A DNA stretch of 13,786 bases from Candidatus Nitrosopelagicus sp. (GTDB lineage Archaea; Thermoproteota; Nitrososphaeria; Nitrososphaerales; Nitrosopumilaceae): positions 1 to 13,786 of the forward strand of contig JABHJJ010000029.1 of the NCBI GenBank assembly GCA_018691945.1, read 5' to 3'. Under the pieces are notes generated by a model. It did not search any database. It saw only the letters and a program-made list of their open reading frames with translations, and was not told where the DNA came from. Positions within the stretch are counted from its first letter, which is position 1, and every line of letters starts with the position of its first letter. Shown piece after piece: positions 8,277-13,718 of the stretch. The translations under genes and the position numbers were made by a program.

Positions 8277-8312
8277 GTCAAGTTTTTAAAAAACTGTCAA
8301 ATTTTTTTAAAA
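8277..8312. repeat. Paired AT-rich repeats in the mscS/kamA divergent region
   Basis: Two near-identical copies, GTCAAGTTTTTAAA at 8277-8290 and GTCAAATTTTTTTAAAA at 8296-8312, are spaced 19 nt apart. The first contains most of a 15-nt palindrome with 7-bp arms (8281-8295). They lie between the two divergent promoters and could be an operator or alternative TATA elements. AT-richness makes a chance origin possible. Confidence 0.35.
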
Positions 8313-8351
8313 TCGCCTTTCTAGGCACAATTTCTCTGTATGACGCAGATC

Positions 8352-8363
8352 CTAAAATTTAAC
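8352..8363 (+). promoter_or_regulatory. TATA-like box for the KamA-like gene
   Basis: CTAAAATTTAAC is centred about 30 nt before the ATG at 8387, so the transcript would have a leader of only a few nucleotides. Six-base dyad arms CTCTGT (8334-8339) and ACAGAG (8362-8367) flank it and could be a regulator site. Confidence 0.4.
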
Positions 8364-8386
8364 AGAGGATTTACCTTAACTTTGTA

Positions 8387-9760
8387 ATGGCACAGACTAA
8401 TCAACAGGAATCTGCTTGGACGGTGGATTCTTCACCATCACTCCAATCAGTTACTCTTGCAAATCTAAGAAAAATTACACAAATTGAAAATTTCTCAGAA
8501 GAGCAAATTTTTGAGATGGAGGTAGTTGGAAATGTTCTTCCTTTCAAAGCAAACAACTACGTAATTGAGCAATTAATTGATTGGGATAATGTACCTGGAG
8601 ATTCAATGTTCAATCTAACATTCCCACAAAAACACATGCTAAAAACAGAACATTATGACATGATGGCCTCTGTTTTGAAAAATGATCCTGATAGAAAACA
8701 AATCCAAGAAATGGCAAATAAAATTAGACTGGAATTGAATCCACATCCTGCAGGACAAATGGAACTAAATGTCCCAATGCTAAAAGATGGGACTAAACTT
8801 TATGGAATGCAACACAAATACAAAGAAACTACTCTCTTTTTCCCTAGTCAAGGACAAACCTGTCATGCATATTGTAGCTTCTGTTTTAGATGGCCACAAT
8901 TTGTTGGTATGGATGAAATGAAATTTGCTATGAAAGAAGGCGATGATTTGGCACAATATGTAAGAGAACATCCAGAAATTTCTGATATTTTGTTTACTGG
9001 AGGAGATCCAATGATTATGAAAGCAAGTTTGTTTGCCACATATATTGATAAAATATTAGATGCTAACTTACCAAATCTTAAAACAATTAGAATTGGAACA
9101 AAGGCTCTATCTTACTGGCCATACAAATTCACTTCTGACAGTGATTCTGAAGAAACACTTGAAACATTTAGACGAATAAAATCAAAAGGAATCCACGTGG
9201 CACTTATGGGTCACTTTAATCATTTAGCAGAACTAAAAACTGATTCAGTCAAACTTGCAATTGAAAAGGTTCGTGAAACTGGTGTACAAATTAGAACTCA
9301 ATCTCCACTTCTAACTAACATTAATGACGATGCAGACATGTGGGCTCAGATGTGGCAAAAACAAGTTGAACTTGGTTGTATTCCATACTACATGTTTGTT
9401 GTACGAGATACTGGTGCACAACATTACTTTGGTGTATCTCTAGTCAAAGCACATGAAATTTTCCAACAAGCAATTCAAAAAGTAAGTGGTTTGGCAAGAA
9501 CAGTTAGAGGTCCAAGCATGTCGGCTACCCCTGGAAAGGTTCAGGTTGATGGTGTTGCTGAAATTAATGGAACTAAAGTTATTGTATTGAGAATGCTCCA
9601 GGGAAGAAATCCAGAGTGGGTAAATCGTCCATTCTTTGCAAAATATGATGAAAATGCAATCTGGCTTGACGATCTAAAACCGGCATTTGAAGACAAGTTC
9701 TTTTTTGAAGATGAATTAAAGCAAATTAAAGAACAAAAAATGAAAAACATGAATAGTTAA
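8387..9760 (+). CDS. KamA-family radical SAM protein (lysine 2,3-aminomutase-like)
   Basis: 457 residues. The radical SAM 4Fe-4S motif is CHAYCSFC with Cys159, Cys163 and Cys166 (Cx3Cx2C), followed by the SAM-binding FTGGDP at 203-208. Other landmarks of lysine 2,3-aminomutase-like enzymes are HFNHLAEL (276-283), QSPLLTNIND (305-314), PYYMF (333-337) and a loop SATPGK ending at Lys383, where the PLP-binding Lys of this family lies. In characterised lysine aminomutase that loop reads DAPGGGGK, and its Asp plus another Asp about 37 residues earlier hold the lysine side chain. I see no Asp at the matching places by eye (about Val339 and Ser376), so the substrate may not be lysine. A Met/Gly-rich protein follows 26 nt downstream. 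Confidence 0.85.
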   Translation: MAQTNQQESAWTVDSSPSLQSVTLANLRKITQIENFSEEQIFEMEVVGNVLPFKANNYVIEQLIDWDNVPGDSMFNLTFPQKHMLKTEHYDMMASVLKNDPDRKQIQEMANKIRLELNPHPAGQMELNVPMLKDGTKLYGMQHKYKETTLFFPSQGQTCHAYCSFCFRWPQFVGMDEMKFAMKEGDDLAQYVREHPEISDILFTGGDPMIMKASLFATYIDKILDANLPNLKTIRIGTKALSYWPYKFTSDSDSEETLETFRRIKSKGIHVALMGHFNHLAELKTDSVKLAIEKVRETGVQIRTQSPLLTNINDDADMWAQMWQKQVELGCIPYYMFVVRDTGAQHYFGVSLVKAHEIFQQAIQKVSGLARTVRGPSMSATPGKVQVDGVAEINGTKVIVLRMLQGRNPEWVNRPFFAKYDENAIWLDDLKPAFEDKFFFEDELKQIKEQKMKNMNS

Positions 9761-9775
9761 AATATGGATTTTATT

Positions 9776-9780
9776 GGTGA
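9776..9780 (+). promoter_or_regulatory. Shine-Dalgarno-like site for the Met-rich gene
   Basis: GGTGA lies 6 nt before the ATG at 9787. It supports this start and internal-cistron translation, in contrast to the leaderless first genes nearby. Confidence 0.5.
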
Positions 9781-9786
9781 TATGAT

Positions 9787-10119
9787 ATGAGAAAAGAATT
9801 TGTTGTTATGAGAATTGATGCAGCACCGGATGGTTCTCCATACGTTCTAGTTACTCTATCTCTAGCAAAAGACATGGCAGAGGGAAATCAACCTCCAAAT
9901 CCATCTACAACAAATGTAATGGGATTTTCCAATATGGATGACATGATGAAAAATCTTAACAAAATGATAGCAGGTGGTGGAATGCCAGGTATGATGGGCG
10001 GTGCAGCACCAGGAACAACTTCTATCAAACTAGAGATGCATGAATACAAACAACTTGCATTATCTGTAGGAGATAAAGTAAGTCTGGATATCTCAAAGGT
10101 AGAATCTCTAGGCGTATAG
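9787..10119 (+). CDS. Met/Gly-rich small protein downstream of KamA-like enzyme
   Basis: 110 residues, no family that I recognise. An N-terminal beta-like region (1-28; VVMRIDA, PYVLVTLSLA) and a C-terminal one (78-110; SIKLEMHEYKQLALSVGDKVSLDIS) flank a flexible middle at about 44-77 that is very rich in Met and Gly (for example MIAGGGMPGMMGGAA). The end pieces could form one small barrel. Methionine-rich loops can bind copper(I) or hydrophobic surfaces, but nothing here proves either. A Shine-Dalgarno-like GGTGA (9776-9780) precedes the ATG by 6 nt, which fits an internal cistron translated from a transcript shared with the KamA-like gene 26 nt upstream. Confidence 0.75.
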   Translation: MRKEFVVMRIDAAPDGSPYVLVTLSLAKDMAEGNQPPNPSTTNVMGFSNMDDMMKNLNKMIAGGGMPGMMGGAAPGTTSIKLEMHEYKQLALSVGDKVSLDISKVESLGV

Positions 10120-10123
10120 ATCT

Positions 10124-10132
10124 CTTTAAAAA
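10124..10132 (+). promoter_or_regulatory. TATA-like box for the small ORF/hemerythrin operon
   Basis: CTTTAAAAA is centred 25-26 nt before the ATG at 10154. This is the spacing expected for a leaderless transcript and supports that small ORF as the first cistron. Confidence 0.5.
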
Positions 10133-10153
10133 TCTAAAATTTCTATTATCTTC

Positions 10154-10252
10154 ATGGGCGATAAATCCGACGAAATGGTTCAAAATTTAAAAATGGAATT
10201 AGATATTTACAAAGAAAAAATAAGATCCCTTTTCTCGAAATCAAAAAAGTAG
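10154..10252 (+). CDS. 32-codon small protein upstream of hemerythrin
   Basis: An ATG-to-TAG frame encoding 32 residues, beginning MGDKSDEMVQNLKMEL and ending SLFSKSKK. It is rich in Lys, Glu and Asp with regularly spaced hydrophobics, so most of it could be one amphipathic helix or a short coiled coil. Two things argue that it is real: a TATA-like box (10124-10132) sits at leaderless distance from this ATG, and the stop is only 3 nt before the ATG of the hemerythrin-like gene, which has no Shine-Dalgarno-like site of its own. Function is unknown; it may be a partner, or a leader peptide that couples translation. Moderate confidence because of length. Confidence 0.55.
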   Translation: MGDKSDEMVQNLKMELDIYKEKIRSLFSKSKK

Positions 10253-10255
10253 AAT

Positions 10256-10795
10256 ATGAGTGCCAGTGAGTTTCTACGAAAAGAACATCAAGAAATAATG
10301 CGTCTTGAAAAAGTAATTACAAAATCATACAAAGCACTATACGATGGCGTAGACATTCCCTTTTCTGATATTGACAAGATTAATTTTCTAATTGCAGAAT
10401 TTTTAGACTCTGTGCATTTTACAAGAGAAGAAGGATCATATTTTCCATGTGTTGCATCATATGATCATCTGAATAAAGAAATCCGTGCTTTATTAATTGA
10501 ACATGAATTTAGTAGAAACATTGCGAAACAAATTTCAAAAAATCTTAAACTTTGGAAAAAAGGACAAGACAAACGAGAACCAGTTGCCAGATTCCTTAGA
10601 ACATATTCCATATTCCTAATAGATCATATGCAAAAAGAAGAGCAGTTTTTTGAAAAAGCCGAAAAAGAGATTTTATCAAGAGAAGAGGAGCAGGAAATGT
10701 TTGAACAGTTCCAATCAATCTCTGCGATCACAGAAAAAGTAACCTCTCTTTTAGAAGATATCAATTATCTGGAATCTCAAGACTGGGCAAAATAA
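10256..10795 (+). CDS. Hemerythrin-like (HHE) domain protein
   Basis: 179 residues forming a four-helix hemerythrin-type bundle. Candidate di-iron ligands are spaced as in the HHE family: His11 (KEHQE), His54 and Glu58 (HFTREE), His83 (IEHEF), and His124 and Glu128 (DHMQKEE). Such domains bind O2, nitric oxide or iron; which applies here cannot be read from sequence. There is no signal peptide or membrane segment, so it should be cytoplasmic. The C-terminal part from about 134 on is a charged helical extension. It follows a 32-codon small ORF by 3 nt and precedes the APS kinase gene, which has its own TATA-like box, so it probably closes a two-gene transcript. Confidence 0.87.
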   Translation: MSASEFLRKEHQEIMRLEKVITKSYKALYDGVDIPFSDIDKINFLIAEFLDSVHFTREEGSYFPCVASYDHLNKEIRALLIEHEFSRNIAKQISKNLKLWKKGQDKREPVARFLRTYSIFLIDHMQKEEQFFEKAEKEILSREEEQEMFEQFQSISAITEKVTSLLEDINYLESQDWAK

Positions 10796-10797
10796 CA

Positions 10798-10807
10798 TTC
10801 TTAAACG
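10798..10807 (+). promoter_or_regulatory. TATA-like box for cysC
   Basis: TTCTTAAACG, immediately after the hemerythrin stop, is centred about 26 nt before the cysC ATG at 10829. It indicates an independent leaderless transcript. Confidence 0.5.
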
Positions 10808-10828
10808 GTAATTTCTCTGTCATTAACA

Positions 10829-11341
10829 ATGGCCTTTTGTTTATGGATGACTGGATTACCTTGTTCAGGTAAAACTACCATAGTAAGAAAACTTGCTGAA
10901 ACCATACCAAATCTAGCAATCTTAGACGGAGATGAACTAAGAGAATGGTTCTCACCAAAGGACTTTTCAAAAGAAGCAAGAGATGAGCACAACAGAAGAG
11001 TTGCTCACTTGTCAAAACTACTCCTAAAGCACAATGTTCCAATGGGCGTTTCACTAATTAGTCCATACAAGGAAAACCGTGCAAATGCAAAAGAGATCAT
11101 CGGTGATGATACAAAATTCTTTGAAGTTTATGTCAATGCATCACTAGCACAATGTGAAGAGCGTGATGTCAAAGGAATGTATGCCAAAGCCCGCTCAGGA
11201 GAGATTAAGGGATTTACCGGAATCGACGACCCATATGAGGCACCAGATAACGCAGATTTAGTCCTAGATACTGAAAACAAATCACTTGATGAGAGTGCTG
11301 CTGAAGTATTAGAATTTTTGAAATCTAAGAATCTAATCTAG
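10829..11341 (+). CDS. cysC: Adenylylsulfate (APS) kinase
   Basis: Phosphorylates adenosine 5'-phosphosulfate to PAPS with ATP. The 170 residues are slightly shorter than bacterial CysC. Walker A is GLPCSGKTT at 9-17, DGDELR is at 33-38, the helix with RDEHNRRVAHLSKLL is at 51-65, SLISPYKENR is at 75-84, and the family signature region from CEERDVKGMYAKARSGEIKG into FTGIDDPYEAP spans 109-139. There is no fused sulfurylase. Its last 17 nt overlap the end of the convergent cysQ gene. PAPS could serve assimilatory sulfate reduction or sulfotransfer; no reductase or sulfotransferase is in the window to decide. Confidence 0.95.
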   Translation: MAFCLWMTGLPCSGKTTIVRKLAETIPNLAILDGDELREWFSPKDFSKEARDEHNRRVAHLSKLLLKHNVPMGVSLISPYKENRANAKEIIGDDTKFFEVYVNASLAQCEERDVKGMYAKARSGEIKGFTGIDDPYEAPDNADLVLDTENKSLDESAAEVLEFLKSKNLI

Positions 11342-12143
11342 AAATAACATCTAATGCATCTTGATGAATTAATCCATTAGTTACCAATATCCCATTTTCA
11401 TGATGCACCGCATCTGTGTTGTATGAAAATTCCTTGCCTGAAATATCGGTCATTTTGCCTCCAGCTTCAGAAATTATACAATTTGAGGCACAGGTATCCC
11501 ATTGTTTCATCTTATTTGTGGTAGTTAGATAAATTTCAGCATCTCCAGATGCAATCTCAGTGACTTTTAATGAACTTCCAATACTTGTGACAACTGAAAT
11601 CTCCATTTCATCTAACAACTTTTTCTCCTTTTCTGATAGATGATGTCTGCTAACTAGAGCATGACAATTTTGCATTTCCGACATCATACTAACTTCAATC
11701 TTCTCCCATTCTTCATTATGGCAAAATGCTCCTTTTCCAGATTCGGCCAAATACATCTTCTTTTTGATTGGCCAGTAAATTATGCCCAAAATTGATTTAT
11801 GATTTTCTACTAACCCTACCATTATTGTAAACTCTCCTGTTCTGTTTACAAAATCAGTTGTTCCATCTAATGGATCAATTATCCAAACTTTTTCTTCAGT
11901 TAGTCTTTTTTTGTCATCAACATCTTCTTCAGATAATATTGCAATTCCTGTTTCTTCTAAAACCTCTTTGAGAATTTTATTACTTTCAATATCTGCTTGA
12001 GTTATTGGTGAATCATCATCTTTTTTCTCAGTTGAGAATTCTGTATTGTATACCTCAATAATTTTTTCGCCTGCTCTTACTCCCCCATCAAGAATTTTCT
12101 CTAATTCTGGTTGGCTTGAATTAAACGGTAATTCACTAATCAT
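11325..12143 (-). CDS. cysQ: CysQ-type 3'(2'),5'-bisphosphate nucleotidase (inositol monophosphatase superfamily)
   Basis: 272 residues of the Li+-sensitive phosphatase superfamily. Metal-site motifs are DDSPITQAD (43-51), SEE with Glu72 (71-73), DPLDGTTDF (90-98) with Asp90 and Asp93, and WDTCAS with Asp216 (215-220). The stretches FVNRTGEFTIMVGLVE (98-113) and VSRHHLSEKE (164-173) resemble CysQ more than inositol monophosphatase. Lying tail to tail with APS kinase, with a 17-nt overlap, it most likely clears the PAP left when PAPS is used. Inositol-1-phosphatase or fructose-bisphosphatase activity cannot be excluded. The ATG overlaps the end of the upstream two-TM gene by 8 nt, so they are co-transcribed. 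Confidence 0.85.
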   Translation of the reverse strand: MISELPFNSSQPELEKILDGGVRAGEKIIEVYNTEFSTEKKDDDSPITQADIESNKILKEVLEETGIAILSEEDVDDKKRLTEEKVWIIDPLDGTTDFVNRTGEFTIMVGLVENHKSILGIIYWPIKKKMYLAESGKGAFCHNEEWEKIEVSMMSEMQNCHALVSRHHLSEKEKKLLDEMEISVVTSIGSSLKVTEIASGDAEIYLTTTNKMKQWDTCASNCIISEAGGKMTDISGKEFSYNTDAVHHENGILVTNGLIHQDALDVISRLDS

Positions 12144-12363
12144 ATTTTAAATCTCTATTTGCTAATTCTGGCTTTAGAGTCCATGCTACAGCTAAACCAA
12201 CAAATGGAATAGATATCAATCCTGTCATTTGAACGATAATCAATAATTGTTGTTGTGCTACATCAGGCATTGTTATCAGCCATGGTAGTGGAAGTGATAA
12301 AATAAACCAAATTCCAACTAGAAGTCCAATTACCTCAATTTTCTGCTTTTTCTTAGGATTCAT
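12136..12363 (-). CDS. Two-TM small membrane protein, unknown
   Basis: 75 residues with a basic N-terminus (MNPKKKQK) and two hydrophobic helices at about 11-31 and 40-63. The linker holds PDVAQQQ, and the C-terminal tail is short and charged. No family is recognised. The last 8 nt overlap the cysQ start, so translation of the two is probably coupled. A TATA-like element (TTAAAATTTG on the minus strand, 12385-12394) is centred 26 nt before the ATG, making this the first gene of the transcript. Confidence 0.7.
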   Translation of the reverse strand: MNPKKKQKIEVIGLLVGIWFILSLPLPWLITMPDVAQQQLLIIVQMTGLISIPFVGLAVAWTLKPELANRDLKYD

Positions 12364-12384
12364 CTAATTACTCTGTGCTTTCAT

Positions 12385-12394
12385 CAAATTTTAA
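12385..12394 (-). promoter_or_regulatory. TATA-like box for the two-TM gene / cysQ operon
   Basis: TTAAAATTTG on the minus strand is centred about 26 nt before the ATG at 12363, just past the GtrA stop codon. It fits a separate leaderless promoter for the downstream pair. Confidence 0.5.
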
Positions 12395-12397
12395 CCC

Positions 12398-12886
12398 TTA
12401 GAACTTTATTCCAAAAGTAACTCTTCTGTTTAGAACATAATTGATTGCACTTGCCACTGCAATTCCAATTACTGCTCCATACATGTGATAAAATGCACTA
12501 CTCTCAACTAAAGTGACCGTAATTCCTAATTGTATAGCCATTCCAATTGCACTAACTATTAAAAATTTGACATACATGACAGAATTTCTCTGGTCTTTTA
12601 CAAAACTACCAAATGTCCAATATCTATTGAAAAAGAAATTTGTAGTAATTGAAACTGAAATTGCTATAATTTGAGATGCGACATACCAAAATCCTCCAAT
12701 ATCTGTTAAAAGATACAATAATCCTAGATTTACTAGAACACCGGTTGCACCAACTATGTAAAATTGCACTGCATGTTTTGCAAATAATGATAATCTACCC
12801 TTCTTTTTCTCATCCTCTATGGTCATATCCCTCTTGAATGGACCTTCTATAATTAAGAAACTGATCAAATCAATTATAATTTTCAA
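12398..12886 (-). CDS. GtrA-family membrane protein
   Basis: A four-helix membrane protein of the GtrA/DPMS family, thought to help move or flip polyprenyl-linked sugars. Helices lie at about 41-61, 66-87, 105-126 and 133-152. Family signatures are FYIVGATGVLVNLGL (42-56), NFFFNRYWTF (83-92) and NYVLNRRVTF (149-158). The extent given uses TTG at 12886 (162 residues). An in-frame ATG at 12826 would give 142 residues, nearer the family's usual size, and a TATA-like TTAATTATA lies about 25 nt before it, so the shorter form may be the real one. No glycosyltransferase is adjacent within the window. The upstream gap contains the predicted RNA on the opposite strand. Confidence 0.85.
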   Translation of the reverse strand: MKIIIDLISFLIIEGPFKRDMTIEDEKKKGRLSLFAKHAVQFYIVGATGVLVNLGLLYLLTDIGGFWYVASQIIAISVSITTNFFFNRYWTFGSFVKDQRNSVMYVKFLIVSAIGMAIQLGITVTLVESSAFYHMYGAVIGIAVASAINYVLNRRVTFGIKF

Positions 12887-12923
12887 AAAAGCCTAGTTTT
12901 TTTGTAAAAATTATCGATATATC

Positions 12924-12931
12924 TTAAATAT
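12924..12931 (+). promoter_or_regulatory. TATA-like box for the candidate RNA
   Basis: TTAAATAT is centred about 25 nt before position 12952, which is where the 5' side of the closing stem of the predicted RNA begins. The match between promoter spacing and predicted RNA end supports plus-strand transcription. Confidence 0.5.
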
Positions 12932-12950
12932 GATGAAGACGTATAGACAA

Positions 12951-13080
12951 TAATGCGGAAGGATGTAAATCCTATCGATTAGACCTGCGTGGTCCTGCAG
13001 AGCAGAAAATCAAGTAAGCACATTGTTGCTTCAAGTGAGGGAATCTCACATTGCTTTGCCGAAGGGCCACGCCCCCATTA
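12951..13080 (+). ncRNA. Candidate structured non-coding RNA, family not recognised
   Basis: About 130 nt with no coding frame and a coherent fold. A closing stem pairs 12951-12958 with 13073-13080 (one C-C mismatch). Hairpin AGGAU/AUCCU (12960-12973) carries a GUAA tetraloop of the GNRA class. A 9-bp helix pairs 12987-12995 with 13064-13072, including one U-G pair. It encloses three hairpins: CUGC/GCAG (12995-13005, sharing C12995 with the helix), AAGCA/UGCUU (13016-13031) and GUGAG/CUCAC (13035-13049). The U-G pair and the GNRA loop exist only in the plus-strand reading. A TATA-like box at 12924-12931 fits a start at the closing stem, and a T-rich stretch follows. Base composition is richer in G+C than the surroundings. 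I cannot match it to RNase P, SRP, 5S or tRNA. Confidence 0.6.
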
Positions 13081-13087
13081 ATTTAGC

Positions 13088-13600
13088 CTAGATGCTTCTA
13101 TCTACCTTCGATAAAGAGATGCTCACAGACCCTTCCAAATTTCCATCTCTCTGAATAGTGATTTCATAATTTGCATCTCCTTCTGTTTTTGGAAATTGGA
13201 CAAATTTCTGACCAAGATATTCCCAGGTATAATATTTTGAGACACCTGTATCAACTAAACTTCGTTCCAAAATAAATTCCTCAGAAAAAATTTCTGTTTT
13301 AACAGGATCATCCGAGTAATATCTCTGATTTTCTGGAATCACCCAATCTATTATCAATCTGATTTTTTTAGGTGAATCTCCCATAGGAACAAATCCAAAC
13401 TCGTACGTTCCTTCTTCTATTACTCCTAAATCCGTCATGATAGTTGTCTTACCATGAAACTCTTGTCCTGAAATTCGAAAATCCCATATTTCTCCACCTG
13501 AGCGTTGCTCATTTCCACCTGGATTCATTGATGCACCATATGCCATTGAAATTACAATTAATATTATGACCGCGCCTCCAACAATCACCATTTTATTCAT
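13088..13600 (-). CDS. Membrane-anchored or secreted protein, unknown
   Basis: 170 residues. Residues 4-22 are one hydrophobic helix after MNK, a signal anchor or signal peptide, so the rest should lie outside the cytoplasm. A Gly/Asn/Ser linker at about 23-36 leads to a mostly beta region with ISGQEFHGKTTIMTDLGVI (43-61), EGTYEFGFVPMGD (63-75) and KIRLIIDWVIPENQRYY (79-95). It ends with NYEITIQRDGNLEGSVSISL (144-163), which suggests a beta-sandwich. No catalytic motif or known family is seen, and there are no cysteines, so it is not a lipoprotein by lipobox. A second ATG at codon 4 is possible. A weak TATA-like CTATAATCT lies about 25 nt upstream. Its stop is 8 nt from the end of the predicted convergent RNA. 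Confidence 0.75.
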   Translation of the reverse strand: MNKMVIVGGAVIILIVISMAYGASMNPGGNEQRSGGEIWDFRISGQEFHGKTTIMTDLGVIEEGTYEFGFVPMGDSPKKIRLIIDWVIPENQRYYSDDPVKTEIFSEEFILERSLVDTGVSKYYTWEYLGQKFVQFPKTEGDANYEITIQRDGNLEGSVSISLSKVDRSI

Positions 13601-13718
13601 AATCTAGGCATGAATTTCCCAGATTATAGTCATTTTGTTAATTCTAGTCATACAATTTCCATAATTTGTGAACCATTATTCACACCGGAAATTAATAACA
13701 TATTTCAAAACAGTACGC

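Noticed and set aside
10801..12133. 13-base identity TTAAACGGTAATT at 10801-10813 and 12121-12133, one in the cysC promoter and one in the start of cysQ
   Set aside because: In AT-rich DNA of this length a few 13-base matches are expected by chance, and the second copy is coding sequence.
12951..13080. tRNA, 5S rRNA, RNase P RNA or SRP RNA at this place
   Set aside because: No T-loop GTTCRA motif, no 5S conserved blocks, no RNase P core motifs and no SRP helix 8 GGAA-loop motif are visible, and the length of about 130 nt does not suit RNase P or SRP RNA.
12930..13080. C/D box sRNA, because of ATGATGA at 12930-12936
   Set aside because: No D box CTGA occurs downstream within the region, and the C-box-like sequence overlaps the TATA-like element.
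12887..13087. Minus-strand riboswitch or leader for the GtrA gene
   Set aside because: The U-G pair of the 9-bp helix and the GNRA loop are lost on the minus strand, and the plus strand has a well-spaced TATA-like box.
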